The notes: generated by a model from the letters alone, not told the origin. Shown: positions 1-12,535, counted from the stretch's first letter. The stretch is 64,000 nt of DNA from Brachypterus glaber (GCA_958510825.1 OY294052.1:6035816-6099815); one strand, 5' to 3'. Program-made: numbers and translations.

Positions 1-537
1 AAAAATGTTTTTTGTTTGTGCTCAAACCAAATATTAAGGATTACTATAACTATTAATCATTAATATTTATTGCTATTTAACAATAAACTTCAAAGAATTT
101 TCATAAAAAAATAGTTACTTACATAATCGTTGGTTGCAATATCCTTTGTACTTAGTCCATTTTTTAAATCGCACTCTATAAGGGTAAAATTCAAGAAAAC
201 ACAATTTTGGTGATTTTTGCACGATATGTAACACTTAAAACTATTCATAAACAATTATTTAGGCCCTAAACTATTAAATGTTAATATTTTACGCGTTTTA
301 ATTAATTTTTTATCAGTTTTACACGAAACCGATTATTTTTGGGTAGAATATTTGACCGTAACCGCGCGACGGAAACTATAAAACTGAATAGTTGAATTTT
401 TATCATATTAAGATAGAGTTTTTTGTGAGAAGAAACAAAACATGTGAGTGACTCATAGTTTTTTTGCTTTTTATTTTATAGTTTGAATAAAAAACTATCA
501 TTTCTTATCTATATTTTAAGATTTAACTTATAATGGG
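1..537. other. AT-rich DNA, no feature recognised
   Basis: No open frame with recognisable protein similarity, no RNA gene and no clear terminal repeats are visible. The sequence leads into the tandem repeat that follows. Confidence 0.6.
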
Positions 538-1078
538 AACTTTCTGACGGTTTCAATCAAAACTTAGCGCCCCTACAAAAAAAAATTGACGTGCCCAAAA
601 AATACCTTCATAAAAAAAGTTTTGTCCCTCACGGTTAAAAAGTCCAATAAATACCTTCAAAATAAAAAGCTTTGTCCCTCACGGTTTCTATCCAAACTTC
701 GCGCCCCTACAAAAAATTGGCGCCCTAAAAATTACCTTTAAGCGAAAAAGCAGAAAGCTTTGTTTGTCCCTGGCGGTTTCAACCAAAACTTGGCGCCCCT
801 GCACAAAAAAAATTGGTGCAAAAAAAAATACCGTCATGAATAAAGCTTTGTCCCTGGCGGTTTCTACCACTCTTGGCGCCCCTGCAAAAACAATTAGCAC
901 CTCAAAAATTACCTTCAACAAAAAAATACTTTGTCCCTGACGGTTTCTACCAAACTTGGAACCCCTTCAAAAAAGAATTGACGCCCCAAAAATTACCTTT
1001 TACCTTTAAAAAAAAACTTTGTCCCTGACTGTTTCTACCAAACTTGGCGCCCCTCCTGCAAAAAAAAATGGCGCCCAA
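538..1078. repeat. Tandem ~85-bp repeat (CGGTTTCTACCAAACTTGGC type)
   Basis: Six or so diverged units each read roughly CTTTGTCCCTGACGGTTTCTACC, then TTGGCGCCCCT, an A-run, GGCGCCC and AAAATTACC. The same unit recurs inverted at 16590-16745 and direct inside the hAT-like element at 49628-50053. This array is therefore probably the inner part of such an element whose ends have decayed. Open frames on the minus strand here are by-products of the repeat. Confidence 0.8.
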
Positions 1079-2805
1079 AGGTAGGTGACTTTTTAAAAAT
1101 ACCAGCGAAAACGACAGGGGGGGCTCAAAACAAAGCCAGCGTTGGTCGCAAAAAAAAATCCCCACTACGGAGAATTTTCTTGTGTAAGAAATTGTTTGAC
1201 TGGACATAAAGAATACATATACAAAGTCTCAACGGTGTGGTAATAAAAATAATTCTACTGGGGGTGGGCTTCCGGACTAATAGATACACTGGCGTTAATC
1301 TGTTCTAGAGGGGGGACCGGTGCACCGCGGTGGCTTCTAATCAGTGTTTAATTGATGCTACGGAAATGAACGAAAAACAGCTCGCTTATCCCCGACGTAT
1401 GGACATTACCCACGAGAAAAATGAAAAACTGGCTTTTTCTGAGAATACTCAGATTTGAATAAATCTGAGGGTAAATCAAAATAAAACCAGCCGTCTCAAA
1501 TGAGCGAGAGTACTTTCTTAAAAAAAAATGTAATCATTAATACTTTTTGTAATTTAATTTTCTATGGATATAGCTGTAAACTGTATTTTTTTATTTTAGG
1601 GTGTCATATTTTTTTGTGTATTTTTTGTTTTACCTTTTAGATATTTTATTCTATTGTAAATAATAAAAAGTTATGCTCAGAAACAATTTTTTACATTTTG
1701 GTGAACAGAGTGGATTCACTCCACTTCATGGAGTCAAATTCACCGTTTAAAAACCAAATTTTGTTCTTGCCAAACCTAATGGTTAAAAAAAATACCTAAC
1801 TACTACAAATTTAAAAAATCATCTTTTATAAAATTCTTTAAGCTAGGAAGGTTTTAAAATTTATATTTTTCTATATTTAACGGTTTTTTGTCATCGCAAA
1901 ATTATTTATTGTCCCATGATATACCACATAATCTTTATTTTTCATTTTCACCCCTTGAAAATAACTGATACACTTTTTAAGTAAAAAAGGGGAATTTACA
2001 AATTTCTAAAAAACTCTATCACTTATTTTAACCCCTCTCGATAAAGAAAAGTAAATTCGTTCCATTACACCTTGATTATTAAACCCTACATGGGAATATT
2101 TTTTTTAAGATATCTCAAATAGGAAACGGATTGAGTTTTATAAAAAATGTATCGGAAATTGAAATTTCCGTTAAGTTTAAAAAATTGAGGATTCTGTATC
2201 AAGTTTTTTTTTTTCTTTTTTTTGCCTATATCTCAAAAGGTTCTAGTCTTGGCTGAAAAATATGTGTGATATTTTTTGTACAGAAAGTTTTGCATTAATT
2301 TTACTTTTCATACGATAATTAGTAAGTGAGTTCTCGAGAAAAAATATAGTTATTGTTCCTTTTAGCCCTTTGGTCTCCACAATACACTTCTCAATGTAAG
2401 TTAAATTTTTTAAAGCATACTGAACTTGTTTCTTAAATAAAAAGTTTATAGTTAGTTAAATTTTTAGTTTTGTTTTAGTTTTAGTTTAACTATTTTAATT
2501 ATTTAAATTATATATTTAATGTATTTTTTATTATTATTATTTACATATATTAGTGTAAATTTTATGTATGTATATATTGTAATTTTTTAAAAAGGGGGTT
2601 ATCCCGTTAATAAATAAATAAATAAATTAAAAAAAAAAATCGAGTTAAAAACAATATTTTATTTACAAATTAAAAGAATCTTAATTATAATTAAGAAAAT
2701 GGATTTAATGTTTTTTGAGTGAGATTGATAACATGCCCAAGTAACTTTTAAGTGACAATGTTACTTAAATTGAAAATTTAAAAGGTAATTTGAAAGATTT
2801 AGAAT
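1079..2805. other. Unassigned AT-rich stretch
   Basis: Nothing codes convincingly. Around 1250-1500 the base composition is less AT-rich and contains runs of G, but no family is recognisable. From 2440 to 2640 the sequence is low-complexity T/A with a short AAAT run. Confidence 0.5.
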
Positions 2806-3302
2806 GACTTTTTAACCGACTTTTTAACCGACTTAAGGAGGTTATCAATTCGACGTGTGACTTTGTTTTTTTTTTGTTCCCGTATAACTTTGGAACGAAT
2901 GAACGGAATTTGATGAAACTTTTTGAAGCTTAAAGAGGGCATTCATGAGGTAGTCATGTTTTAATTTGACGCTCGGATAATGCCGGGTAAGCCGGATAAT
3001 TAAGATAAATCTAATCATTTTAAGGCAATTTCATTTAAAAACTGCTTAATTTGGTTCTACTACCAACCAAATTTTTAGGGAAATATCGGATAACTCGGAT
3101 AAGCTGAATAACTTGATTAAGGGGTCACTCAAATATTACGGCACACTGTAAATCTTTTAAATGCCGCTAAATTTGACTCGCTGGACCTGTAATATTAAAA
3201 TACCAAGATAAAATGATAAATTTTGTGATTTTACCATAAGGCGTTATTTGATTATTACTGAACGCTTAAAGTTTAAAAAGATTTTCTTTAGTATTTCGTT
3301 TA
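2806..3302. repeat. Dispersed repeat (AACCGACTT end), copy 1
   Basis: About 490 bp are repeated in inverse orientation at 52638-53116. Shared landmarks are the end motif TTTTTAACCGACTT, ATCAATTCGACGTGTGACTTT, CGAATGAACGGAATTTGATG, GGATAATTAAGATAAATCTAATCA and CATAAGGCGTTATTTGATTA. No frame is conserved. The class of element is not clear. Confidence 0.75.
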
Positions 3303-3508
3303 AAATAAGGTTGGTTGGACTCTTGGGCGCTGAAATAAAAATATTACTTTTATTTTTTAGAAATTTGTCTTTAAGATAATGGCGTTACAACGCCCTAACA
3401 GTGCGTTGTGACGTCAGCAGCTTGCAGAGATGGAAGGACAACTACAATTTAGCTTAGATGACGTTACAAATCTACAAGTTCTGTGTCTCCAAAAAGTAAA
3501 AAATAAAA

Positions 3509-3735
3509 ACTTTTCGCAAAAAAAATGAACCGACTTCTATGTCTCTGAAAAGTAAAAAATAAAACATACTTAAATCGGTGCCAATTACACCATTCCCTAA
3601 ATTAATTACTAACAATTATTTTTTTATTATTTTATTATTGTTTGCTGTGAAATTGGCACCGACTTAAGTATTTTTTATTTTTTACTTTTTAGAGACATAG
3701 AAGTCGGTTAATTCTTTTTGCGAAAAGTTTTTTAA
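3509..3735. repeat. Foldback element, ~80-bp arms
   Basis: The left arm (3510-3590) is nearly the exact reverse complement of 3648-3732, with a ~55-bp A/T spacer. Arm landmarks are CTTTTCGCAAAAA, AACCGACTTCTATGTCTCT and CGGTGCCAATT. It lies just after the repeat at 2806-3302, which also ends in AACCGACTT, so the two may share an end type. Confidence 0.8.
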
Positions 3736-4087
3736 CTTTATGACCTGGTAAATACTGAAATAAAAAAGTTCATTAATTTTATTCATTATAAGTGATCACT
3801 GATGATGCATAACTTTTGTAAATAATCCTGTGTAAAATCTTTTAACTATTCAAGACATTTACGACAATATGGCACCAGAAATAAGATAATAAAATAAATA
3901 AAACTAGCGTTTCACTTAAAGTTTAAATTGCACATTTTGTCGGTTTATTTGAAGTTGGAACCTCAAAAATTTTATGGCATACTATCTATAAGCCATGTTT
4001 TGGAGGTCTATTGTTTTATGGCACGTTTTATTATCTTAAAACTACACACAAAGAAAACTTGATTTCAATTAAATTATTTTGATTTTA
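3736..4087. other. Unassigned AT-rich spacer
   Basis: Nothing recognisable is seen between the two foldback elements. Confidence 0.5.
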
Positions 4088-4235
4088 CGTAGGGCATATC
4101 CACAGACTAGCATAACAACATAGCACATAACAATGCGATGCCGTGATTGGCTTGATGTGCCGCCTGTAAGCCAATCACGGCATCGCATTCTTATGTTTTA
4201 TGTTGTTATGCAAGCTTCTGGATAGGCTTTAAGAC
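4088..4235. repeat. Foldback MITE (GCGATGCCGTGATTGGCTT), copy 1
   Basis: A palindromic element runs from GGGCATATCC to GGATAGGCTTTAAG. The inner arms GCGATGCCGTGATTGGCTT and its complement flank a short loop. Related copies lie at 6143-6283 and 17721-17816 (partial), with a remnant near 14352. Confidence 0.8.
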
Positions 4236-4304
4236 AATAATAACGAAGAGAATATATTTTTCTTTAATGTAAAGCTGATTTTTACTTAAAAATTTAAAAA
4301 TATA

Positions 4305-4690
4305 CAGGGTTATTCAGAAATAAGTTCCAGAAATTTAAGAGGTGATTCTACTTTAAAAAATATGAAAAAGTTCCTATAAATGTTGGTCCGGAAATGAGTC
4401 CTAAGGGAGCTCCGGCTCTTTAAAATTGTAATAAAAATAAGGTTTTTAATTAATAACTCTTGTACCCTTTAAGCTAGAACGACGAGCTTTTGCTTGTATG
4501 CTAGTATTAATAAGGGCAATAAGTTTATGTTAATTTATGGTTTTGAATTTATCCAGAGGCGTGCTTAGACAAACAAAATATGTAAGGCTTAACACATTTT
4601 TGCCCCAAACTTTTTTATGTGTATTTTTTTTGGATTGTTTGTAATAAATATAGATTTCTTCAGTATGATAATATTATATCACAGTATCAT
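4305..4690 (+). mobile_element. TA-type MITE (GGTCCGGAAATGAG family), 3'-truncated
   Basis: The element starts at TA|CAGGGTTATTCAG and carries the subterminal blocks GAGGTGATTCTAC and GGTTGGTCCGGAAATGAG. It loses similarity to its relatives near 4690. It belongs to the subfamily of the copy at 5211-5897. Confidence 0.7.
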
Positions 4691-5210
4691 ACTTATACTA
4701 TACAAAATTTTACATTTATTTTTACTTGAAAATGTATTAATAAATAAACTTTTCTAAGGATTCCAAAACATCCAAATGTTATGTTATTTAGGATGACTAG
4801 TAACAATACTGACGTTGTAGTATTTAATAGTGAATTTAATATCAAAAGTCGCGATATAAATAAGTAAATAATATGTATTTTCAAATAATATTACAAAACC
4901 AAATATATATATTTTTAAAATTGCTATATCGCTTTTCTGTGTGTAGTATTTTTCAAAAAATTAGCAATTGCAATTTATTCTGAAAGTACAATCACCTAAG
5001 TTAATCCTTTAAATCTGTAAGTCGTATAAACTAAATCATTAAATTGCCATTAATTCTTTCAGTATAACTATATAACTATAATCGGATTACCCAAATTTCT
5101 GGAATTGTACGGAAACTCTTAAGATTTTTATATTAGTGATAATTCTACTATAAGCCAAAGAATAACACTTTTTTAAATTTATTTTTAAATAGTGATTTTA
5201 AAAGTATATA

Positions 5211-5897
5211 CAGTCATTCAGAAATTTAATAGGTGATTCTACGTTAAAAAGTATGAAAAAAAGTTTCTATAAAGGTTGGTCCGGAAATGAGTCCTAAGGG
5301 AGCTACGGCTCTTTAAAACTGCAATAAAAATAAGGTTTTTAATTAATAACTTTTGTACCCTTTAAGCTAGAGCGATGAGCTTTGGCATGTATACTAGTAT
5401 TAATAAGGGTGATAAGTTTATGTTAATTTATTTTTTTGAATTTATCCAGAGGCGTGCCTAGACGGACAAAATATGCGAGGCTTAACAAATTTTTGCCCCA
5501 AACTTTTTTATGTATATTTTTTTTAGATTTTTGGTAAAAGATATATATTCCTTGAGTAAAACTACATAAAAAATGTCATACAGTGTAACACTGTAGGAGC
5601 AACCGTTTAAAAAAAAAATACAGTTAAGAGGAAGTAACATTTTGTGCCACTAAAAATGTTACTTTTTAAAAGGCATTACTCCTTTAATATTAAATTTAGG
5701 TGTTTTGAAATGAAGAATCTCCCAGCAGCATTAAAATTTTATTGGTGCTTTTTTTTGTTCCCCATTCAATATGTCCATCTTCGAAGGGCCGCAGCTTCCT
5801 TAGGGCTCATTTCCGGACCAACCTTTATAGGAACTTTTTTTCATATCTTTTAACGTAAAATCACCTCTTAAATTTCTCTTATTTCTGAATAACCCTG
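5211..5897 (+). mobile_element. TA-type MITE, ~690 bp
   Basis: The insertion is flanked by TA. It starts CAGTCATTCAGAAATTT and ends TTATTTCTGAATAACCCTG. Both ends carry the subterminal inverted block built of GGTGATTCTAC, a TATGAAAAAAAGTTTCTATA-like stretch, and GGTTGGTCCGGAAATGAG. It resembles the three long copies at 7038, 46639 and 61032 through its whole length. A TA duplication fits a Tc1/mariner-type mechanism. The 69-codon open frame at its right end recurs only because the repeat recurs. Confidence 0.75.
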
Positions 5898-6142
5898 TAT
5901 ATACTTTTCACCAACTTTTTATAAACCAACTTTATTCTTAGGCACTATAAAATAGTATTTTAAAGCGGTTTTTAAATTATTAAAAACTCAATTACTTTTT
6001 TATACAGGTAAAACTTTAACATTATCAAATTTAAAAAAAAATTCTATATCTCCATATAATTTGTCCATCTGTCTATCCAAATTTCCGTCCAACTTTGAAG
6101 GAATGCATAACCTACAAAGTTTCATGGTTAAAGGCCTATCCA

Positions 6143-6283
6143 GAAGCTTGAATAAGAACATAAAACATAAGAATGCGATGCCGTGATTGGCTTACAAGAT
6201 ACATGGTGGCACATCAAGCCAATCACGGTATCGCATTGTTATGTTTTATGTTCTTATGCGAGCCTGTCAATAGGCACTTATTA
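6143..6283. repeat. Foldback MITE (GCGATGCCGTGATTGGCTT), copy 2
   Basis: The best-kept copy of the family: GGCCTATCCAGAAGCTTG at the left and a matching, diverged right end, with long arms through GAACATAAAACATAAGAATG. It would fold into a near-perfect hairpin. Confidence 0.8.
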
Positions 6284-6663
6284 TAAAACTGGAGTAACCA
6301 GCATAAATCAAATACGAAGTCAGGTATTTTCTTTAATAAATATAACCCATACATGAAATAATTTCAAAAAGAAAACTATTGCGGTTAAGAAAAATACAAT
6401 ATATACACAACAATAGAAAACTATTAATTGAAAAATAACAATGTTCGAATAACTATTATTACACGTCAAAATTTATTAATTTTAAAATAGAAAACGAAAG
6501 GGTGACATGGAATAAAAACGTATTTTTTTCTATTGTGAAAATAATTTTGCGTTTAAACAAAATCATGTTTGTCCTTACGCCAGAATGTGCCTTGCAATGA
6601 TACACTCCCTGTACGTCGCCATGGAGTGTATACACGCTTTGGAATAGCCTTAATCATGTTAAG

Positions 6664-8263
6664 GGTAGATTCTACGGGAGTCGGTCTTTACCTCGAAAAA
6701 ATTTACCTCGAAAGCAAATACCTCGAAAAAAATACCTCGAAAAAATTTACCTCGAAAGAACATTACCTCGAAAAGACCTTACCTCGAAAAAATTTACCTC
6801 GAAAGCACATTACCTCGAAAAGTCGTTACCTCGAAAGTACATTACCTCGAAAGTACATTACCTTGAAAGATTTTACCTCTAACGGCTTTTTTTTTTAATT
6901 TTTTATCTTTTTCTTTGCAATTATTGTATATTGTAGTTTTTTACTCATATTTTATCATTTATTGATTAAATTTTAATTTACGGGCATTTATTATCTTTTA
7001 GTTTTAGTAAATAATTAAAAATTAATCGATTAACCTACAGCCTGTTCCAGAACTCGCGTAGCGAAATTTAGGAGGTGTTTCTACATCCAAAAATATGAAA
7101 AAAAGTTTCTATAAAGGTTGGTCCGGAAATGAGCCCTAAGGGAGCTACGGCCCTTCGAAGATGACGTATTGAATGGGGAACAAAAAAAAGCACCAATAAA
7201 ATTTTAATGCTACAGGGTGATTCTTCATTTAAAACTGAGCAAAAAAGTATTATACACCAAAATACCTAAATTTAATATTAAAGGAGTAATAGCCTTTTAA
7301 AAAGTAACGATTTTGGTGGCACAAAATGTTACTTCCTCTTAATTGCATTTTTTTTGATAACGGTTACTCCCTCCTACAGTGTTACACTATATGATATTTT
7401 ATATGTATTTTTACTCTAGAAATCTATATTTTTTACAACAAATCCAAAAAACATACACATAGAAAACTTTGGGGCAAAAATGTTTTAAGCCTCATATATT
7501 TTGTCCGTCTGGGCACGCCTCTGGATAAATTAAAAAAATAAATTAACATAAACTTATTGCCCTTATTAATACTAGTATACATGCAAAAGCTCGCCGCTCT
7601 AGCTTAAACGGTACCCGAGTTATTAATTAAAAACCTTATTTTTATTACAATTTTAAAGGGCCCTAGATCCCTTAGGGCTCATTTCCGGACCAACCTTTAT
7701 AGGAACTTTTTTTATATTTTTGGATCTAGAATCACCTCTTAAATTTTGGCATGCCAGTTATGGATCACCCTGTATATCAGGAGTTTGCGAAAGATAAATT
7801 AGCGGTGTGTAAAAACTTTGTATATTATAAAGATCGTGCGTACAAAGACAGTTTTTTTTGGAAAGGTAAAATATGGTGAAATTGCTTGCAAAGGAATAAC
7901 ATTTATTGTTAATTATTTTGTTTTATAAAAAATGTTGCTGTAGATTTTTTGACAGTTTTTGATTATTTGTGATTTCAAATACTTTCTTTTTGTATAATAT
8001 GTCAATATTATTGCTTTAAATAACTAATAAATAATACTAAATTTATTGCTGTCAAATTTTCCTTCTTTTTCTAAAAAAAATTTTGTTTGTTTTAGTTTTT
8101 TTATAATTTTTAAAAAATTATTTATTTTAGAGGTAATTTTTTATGCGAGGTAATGGGCTTTCGAAGTAAAATTTTTCGAGGTAACGGTGTTCGAGTTAAA
8201 ATTTTCGAGGTAATTGCTTGCGAGGTAAATTTTTTCGAGGTAAAGACCCCTACCCGATCCTAC
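6664..8263. mobile_element. Element with TACCTCGAAA minisatellite at both ends
   Basis: The left end has GGTCTTTACCTCGAAAAAAT followed by about eleven diverged ~16-bp units of TACCTCGAAA (to about 6880). The right end (8130-8250) has the reverse complement, GAGGTAAATTTTTTCGAGG, ending CGAGGTAAAGACC. The terminal inverted repeat is thus itself a minisatellite. A complete TA-type MITE (7038-7772) sits inside, leaving about 860 bp of own sequence. No transposase is visible. The 109-codon frame across the left array is a product of the repeat. Confidence 0.75.
7038..7772 (-). mobile_element. TA-type MITE, 735 bp, nested copy
   Basis: TA|CAGCCTGTTCCAGAACTCGC begins the element and GGCATGCCAGTTATGGATCA plus CCCTG|TA ends it. 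It is the reverse-oriented sibling of 46639-47368 and 61032-61729. It inserted into the element with TACCTCGAAA ends, so it is the younger of the two. Confidence 0.88.
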
Positions 8264-8658
8264 ATCGGAAAATATGAAAAAAAGTTCCTATAAACATATG
8301 CCTAAAAATGAAGCTACGATCCTTTAACACACCCTTCCCCCCATCCACGTTCGAGTTGGGAAAATCCACTGTTCAATTGTTAAAATTGAGTGGCATTTTT
8401 CGGAAAATGGGTAGAAGAGGTGGGTAAATTGAGGGGTACAGTTGGGAAATCGGTTAGGAAATTTCGTCAAGGGTAAAGTCTGGAAAATTGGACTACAGTT
8501 AGGATTTTTTCAGGGGTAAACCATTTTTTTTTTTAGTTGGAAATTTCTGTATTTTAAGTTGGTATTATATTAATATATTGCTATTTTATTTGTGTACAAC
8601 AGCAATGCAAAATTAGAAATGGACAATTTACAGCCGTCTTAAAAAAATTGTAACCAAT
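8264..8658. other. Degenerate MITE end and unassigned sequence
   Basis: 8263-8330 resembles the subterminal block of the TA-type MITEs. 8340-8520 has TTGGGAAAATCCACTG-type phrases that recur, inverted, in the introns ahead of exon 2 of both SDR genes (for example TTTTCCCAACTCGAG at 60360). It is probably an old dispersed repeat. Confidence 0.4.
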
Positions 8659-9059
8659 ATATCGTCGGCTTACAAGTAAAAGGCACTAAGTCACTTTTTT
8701 GCAAAAATGGGATTTTTATGGTACTGTAATTAATTTTTGATGATCTATGTACAAGTAAACCGAACTAACTTCTAGGTGGACTGCCAAGAGAGTATCCCAC
8801 TATACAAAAAACACCAGTTTGATTTTGAATAAAATTTTATCTGGCAATAGGCACTAAGTGACTTAGTGCACGTAGTGCATTTTACTTGTAGATTATTTCA
8901 AATATTTCTGCACTAATCGACTTAGTATTTGTTTGGCGAAACGTGCAGTTTTGTAACAATTATTACAAAGATTAAAAAACAACAGTGAAAGTTAAATTTG
9001 TCAATATCTCAAAACCATGTTTTTGGACTTAGTGCTCTTTACTTGTAAGCCGACGATAT
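8659..9059. mobile_element. MITE with ~35-bp terminal inverted repeats
   Basis: The ends ATATCGTCGGCTTACAAG and CTTGTAAGCCGACGATAT are inverted repeats. Further inner inverted pieces of GGCACTAAGTCACTT type are present. The element is about 400 bp and no protein is encoded. Confidence 0.8.
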
Positions 9060-9468
9060 TTACAAGTTTATTTTCTGCCGAGAGTAAAAACTTTTTATCA
9101 TGAAAAGAATTTTCCGTTTAACCAGAATCAAACCCATTCGATTATGCAGTTGTTCTAAAAAACGGAAATGGTAAATTTGAGGGAGTAACTTCTAGCTGAC
9201 TTATAATTTGAAATCTGAGCACGTATTCTATAAGTTGACACAGTTTTTTTTTAATAGAATCATATCGGCTTGAAATCAACGTTCAATTTTTAACATCGAC
9301 GTTTTTTAATTCATCAGTCATTCCTCGAATTTATATTCAATAAAAAAGTATCTAATAGAAATCAAATGAAATGTTACAAAAATTGAAAAAATATTTTTTT
9401 AGGCATCTTTCTGGATCCATGAAATAACACGAGTTAATTAATGGAAGATTTTTACGCTGGAAAGGACT
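9060..9468. other. Unassigned AT-rich stretch
   Basis: No coding frame, inverted repeat or family relationship is recognised here. Confidence 0.5.
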
Positions 9469-9716
9469 TTTTCTACGACTGCTTTAGAATGTAAGCAAAT
9501 ACATACACTTTTCAAACCCAGAATGAATCCATTCTAGCTCAAGATACGGTATGAATATTCCGTATCAAGTGTTAGAATGAGCACATGTAGTGCCATCTCT
9601 TGTTTATAAAAGAAAAGAAAACTGTAGCAAAATTAGCAAAAATATATATATTTTACCATGAAATATTGAATAATTTAATGCAATTTAAAGTTTTGCGTTA
9701 AAATTACATAAAGTTT
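9469..9716 (+). repeat. Dispersed repeat (ACGACTGCTTTAGAATG), copy 1
   Basis: About 248 bp match 63755-64000 closely in the same orientation, with only scattered changes. Shared landmarks are CTACGACTGCTTTAGAATG, GATACGGTATGAATATTCCG and GAGCACATGTAGT. A short piece (GAGCACATGTGG-TCCATCTCT) also occurs near 40950. The class is unknown. Confidence 0.8.
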
Positions 9717-9939
9717 ATTAGTTTTTCTTAATATTTGACCAGTTTTTTATCAATTTAGTTCAAAAAATTAAAACTGCTCCATCTATTGTTAAATATTTAA
9801 ACCTGATATCTGTCACAACAATCTGACATAACCTTCAATTTTTGCATTATAATTTGTAAATATGTGCTAAAATTAAATAAAAATCTTTTTTAAGTACTGA
9901 TTTGATAAAATTATTAAATAACATTAATTGATTTATTTA

Positions 9940-10074
9940 GGGCCACTTGCACCAATGATGGTTTAACTTTAAACTTGGATTAAATTGACGGATGGCCAAT
10001 CAGAACGCAGCATTTTTAACTTAAACTCGGTTTAGCTGAGTTAATCCCGTACCAAAATTTGGTGCAAGTGGCCC
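9940..10074. mobile_element. PIF/Harbinger-type MITE, 135 bp
   Basis: The inverted ends GGGCCACTTGCACCAA and TTGGTGCAAGTGGCCC are flanked by TTA on both sides. The end sequence and the 3-bp TTA duplication are typical of PIF/Harbinger non-autonomous elements. Confidence 0.88.
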
Positions 10075-10461
10075 TTAAAAATATGTGTTTTGTTGCATTT
10101 CCAATGTCGAGTCACACAAAACATTGTTTTTAACCTTGTCAGCAGTTTAAAGCCATACAGTGTTTCATATTTGCAGTATTAAGGAATTTTTCAACTTTTG
10201 ATTTTTACCCTGCGAAAAACTTTACCGCTGCCGGAAATTTTTGATGACTAAAAAAATAAGCTTTACTCCTGGCGGAAAATTTTGGTTTGGACTTTTTGGA
10301 CCAATACATTTTTATAACGCAGAATAGTCTGGTAATTGTTTTTTAGACGATTTTAAGTTCTATTTACGAAATTCGGTTTTCCTTTTTGGACTCCAAAACA
10401 GGACTTGGGCGGTATAGTGGGGTGTAGGCAAAAAAAACAAAGAAATTTTACCTACAGTGTA

Positions 10462-10822
10462 CAGTGTTGCCGATTGGAAACATATACTTTGGATATTTTA
10501 TTGTAAATTTTAAGAAACATTAGTTCTGTATGAGTTTTATTTGAACTAGTAGTTTAATTTTAATAGATTTAAATATACTATATTATTAAACATAATTATA
10601 GTATACACAATAAAGTTTTTTACATTTTTAATTTAAGTATGATTTGAATTCATGATAAGGTGGAAACTACGCAACATCCGCTACTAGGTAGCCTGAAAGT
10701 CGACTAGCGACATCTATATTTTACACCACAAAGCTGTATCGCGTTTTAGTAAATAAACAAAAAAAAGATGACACATTCATACACATTGGTCTGAAATTAC
10801 TTCTTGAGGTAAAAGTTCTTTG
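10462..10822 (+). repeat. Dispersed repeat (AGTGTTGCCG), copy 1
   Basis: This block resembles 12536-12770 in the same orientation. Shared landmarks are AGTGTTGCCG, GATATTTTATTGTAAATTTT, AAACATAATTATA, and CACATTGGTCTGAAATTACT against AACATTGGTCTGAAATTACT. An inverted piece of its end (ACTTTTACCTCAAGAAG) lies near 12362, so copies 1 and 2 may be parts of one longer structure. Confidence 0.65.
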
Positions 10823-12535
10823 GAAAAAATTAATGAATATTCTTTCGAGTATGGTAGAATAAAAAAAGTTTTACAATGTGGAGATTATCAAAATTCGCCT
10901 GACATCTGGTTTTGTCGCTTTCTTCACAGATTGGTTGATTCCTCTTCCGATTGACGTGTGCATGAGACGTTGAAGGGTTGCAAGACAGCCGTTGCTAAAT
11001 CCGTTGCGTGTCAAAAAGAACTGTTTATGGATTTCAAGGTCTAACAAAAGGCTTAAAAACCATAACTCTGAATCATTTAATTTTCTTTTGATGACTTACA
11101 TTTTTATGAACTTTTGAAGTAGTCAGTTGGAAATACATTTTTAATTACAGGGGGAAAAGAAAAAAAATATAAATAAGGTATTTTTTTAGAAGAGACATGA
11201 TACTAATCCATCAAATTTTGATTTTAGTACAATAATTTTATGGATTCTGGGTTAAATCAATTTGTAAAGTAATGGTTATTTATTATTCTACATTTTCTTA
11301 GGTTTAGTTAAAATTAATTAACTTCTAACTTTAAAAAAGAATACATATCGTCTGGTAGTAGTTAGAAAGTTGTATGTGGAATGCACAGTGCACGGGACAT
11401 ACAACTTTTTTTATATATTCGCAATACGCCCTCATAAATCTTTATACCAACTGGGTTCTATTATCTTCTGACATAATATTGTTCGTGTCAATTATAATAA
11501 ATCATAGATAACATAAACAATATCATTAAATTATAATAATTATTGTTCTAAAAGCTTTAATTTGATTTAATTTATCAACATCGCGTTATTTCAAAGCATT
11601 TATATTCATGATATTAATCTAGAACAACTTTATTATTTTATGATTTAGGTATGATTTCAGTAAAATAAATATCTTAATTTTAGTTTTGAGGTAATATATT
11701 GGTGCATTAAGAGAAGAGGAATGGGTTGAAACTTTGCCCTTGGCCCCACAGGAAAAATGCATGTTTTTGCTTGGTATTCAATTGACACATTACTGTACAA
11801 ACTTATTTTTATTTATTTATTTTTTTAACTAAATATGACAAAGTGATTACAATAGCACTTCTTTTTAAGCAAAAATATACTACCACCTACCTACTTACCT
11901 ATTTGAAATATCTTCTCTAATTTTATTTATCGACCAATGGTCGATATCAATATCCAGTAAAGATAAACCAATGATTTTTTTATGTTTAACAAATAAAACA
12001 TTAACTACTTAAGATTTTTGATTTTTTTAATAGCTTTTTACATTTTAAGAGCATTATTTTTAACACAGAACACAGAAAAACAATTTTTAATAGCCTGTTA
12101 ACAAAACCTATATTTACTTTCATGACACTTGACACATGAAACTTCGTGCATTGACATATGTCAAAATTCGTAATTAAAATAATTAAATAAAGTATGTTCC
12201 TGGACATAAGAAGGGCTAAAATTTTGGCTAAGTATTTATTTTTTATGTATCTGTAAGCATGTAAAGTTTTATGGTTGCAGGCGATTTAGCCCAAAATATG
12301 ATACCCTCCTTTAACTGTTGAAGTTGATATTTATATTCTAGTCTGTAGTTGTTTCAATGAACTTTTACCTCAAGAAGGAACATGATGACATCTACCGTAT
12401 GCTTTGTTTGAAGCGTGAACCAACTACGGTGAGGGGCTGGTGGGGAGTGACTATTGTTTACACTTAGTACGCGTAAAGAGAGAGAAAGAATGTGTTAACT
12501 CACAGTCTAATGTCGTAAACTTTGTCAAGCAATAT
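10823..12535. other. Unassigned AT-rich stretch
   Basis: Apart from a short hairpin (GTTGTATGT and its complement, 11370-11410) and the inverted piece near 12362, nothing is recognised. Confidence 0.45.

Noticed and set aside
6690..6880. Regular TACCTCGAAA repeats resembling a CRISPR array
   Set aside because: Units are ~16 bp, without uniform unique spacers, in an arthropod genome, and mirrored at 8130-8250 as transposon ends.
8939..8950. GCGAAACGTGC as a hammerhead 3' core
   Set aside because: No CTGANGA upstream with a connecting stem.
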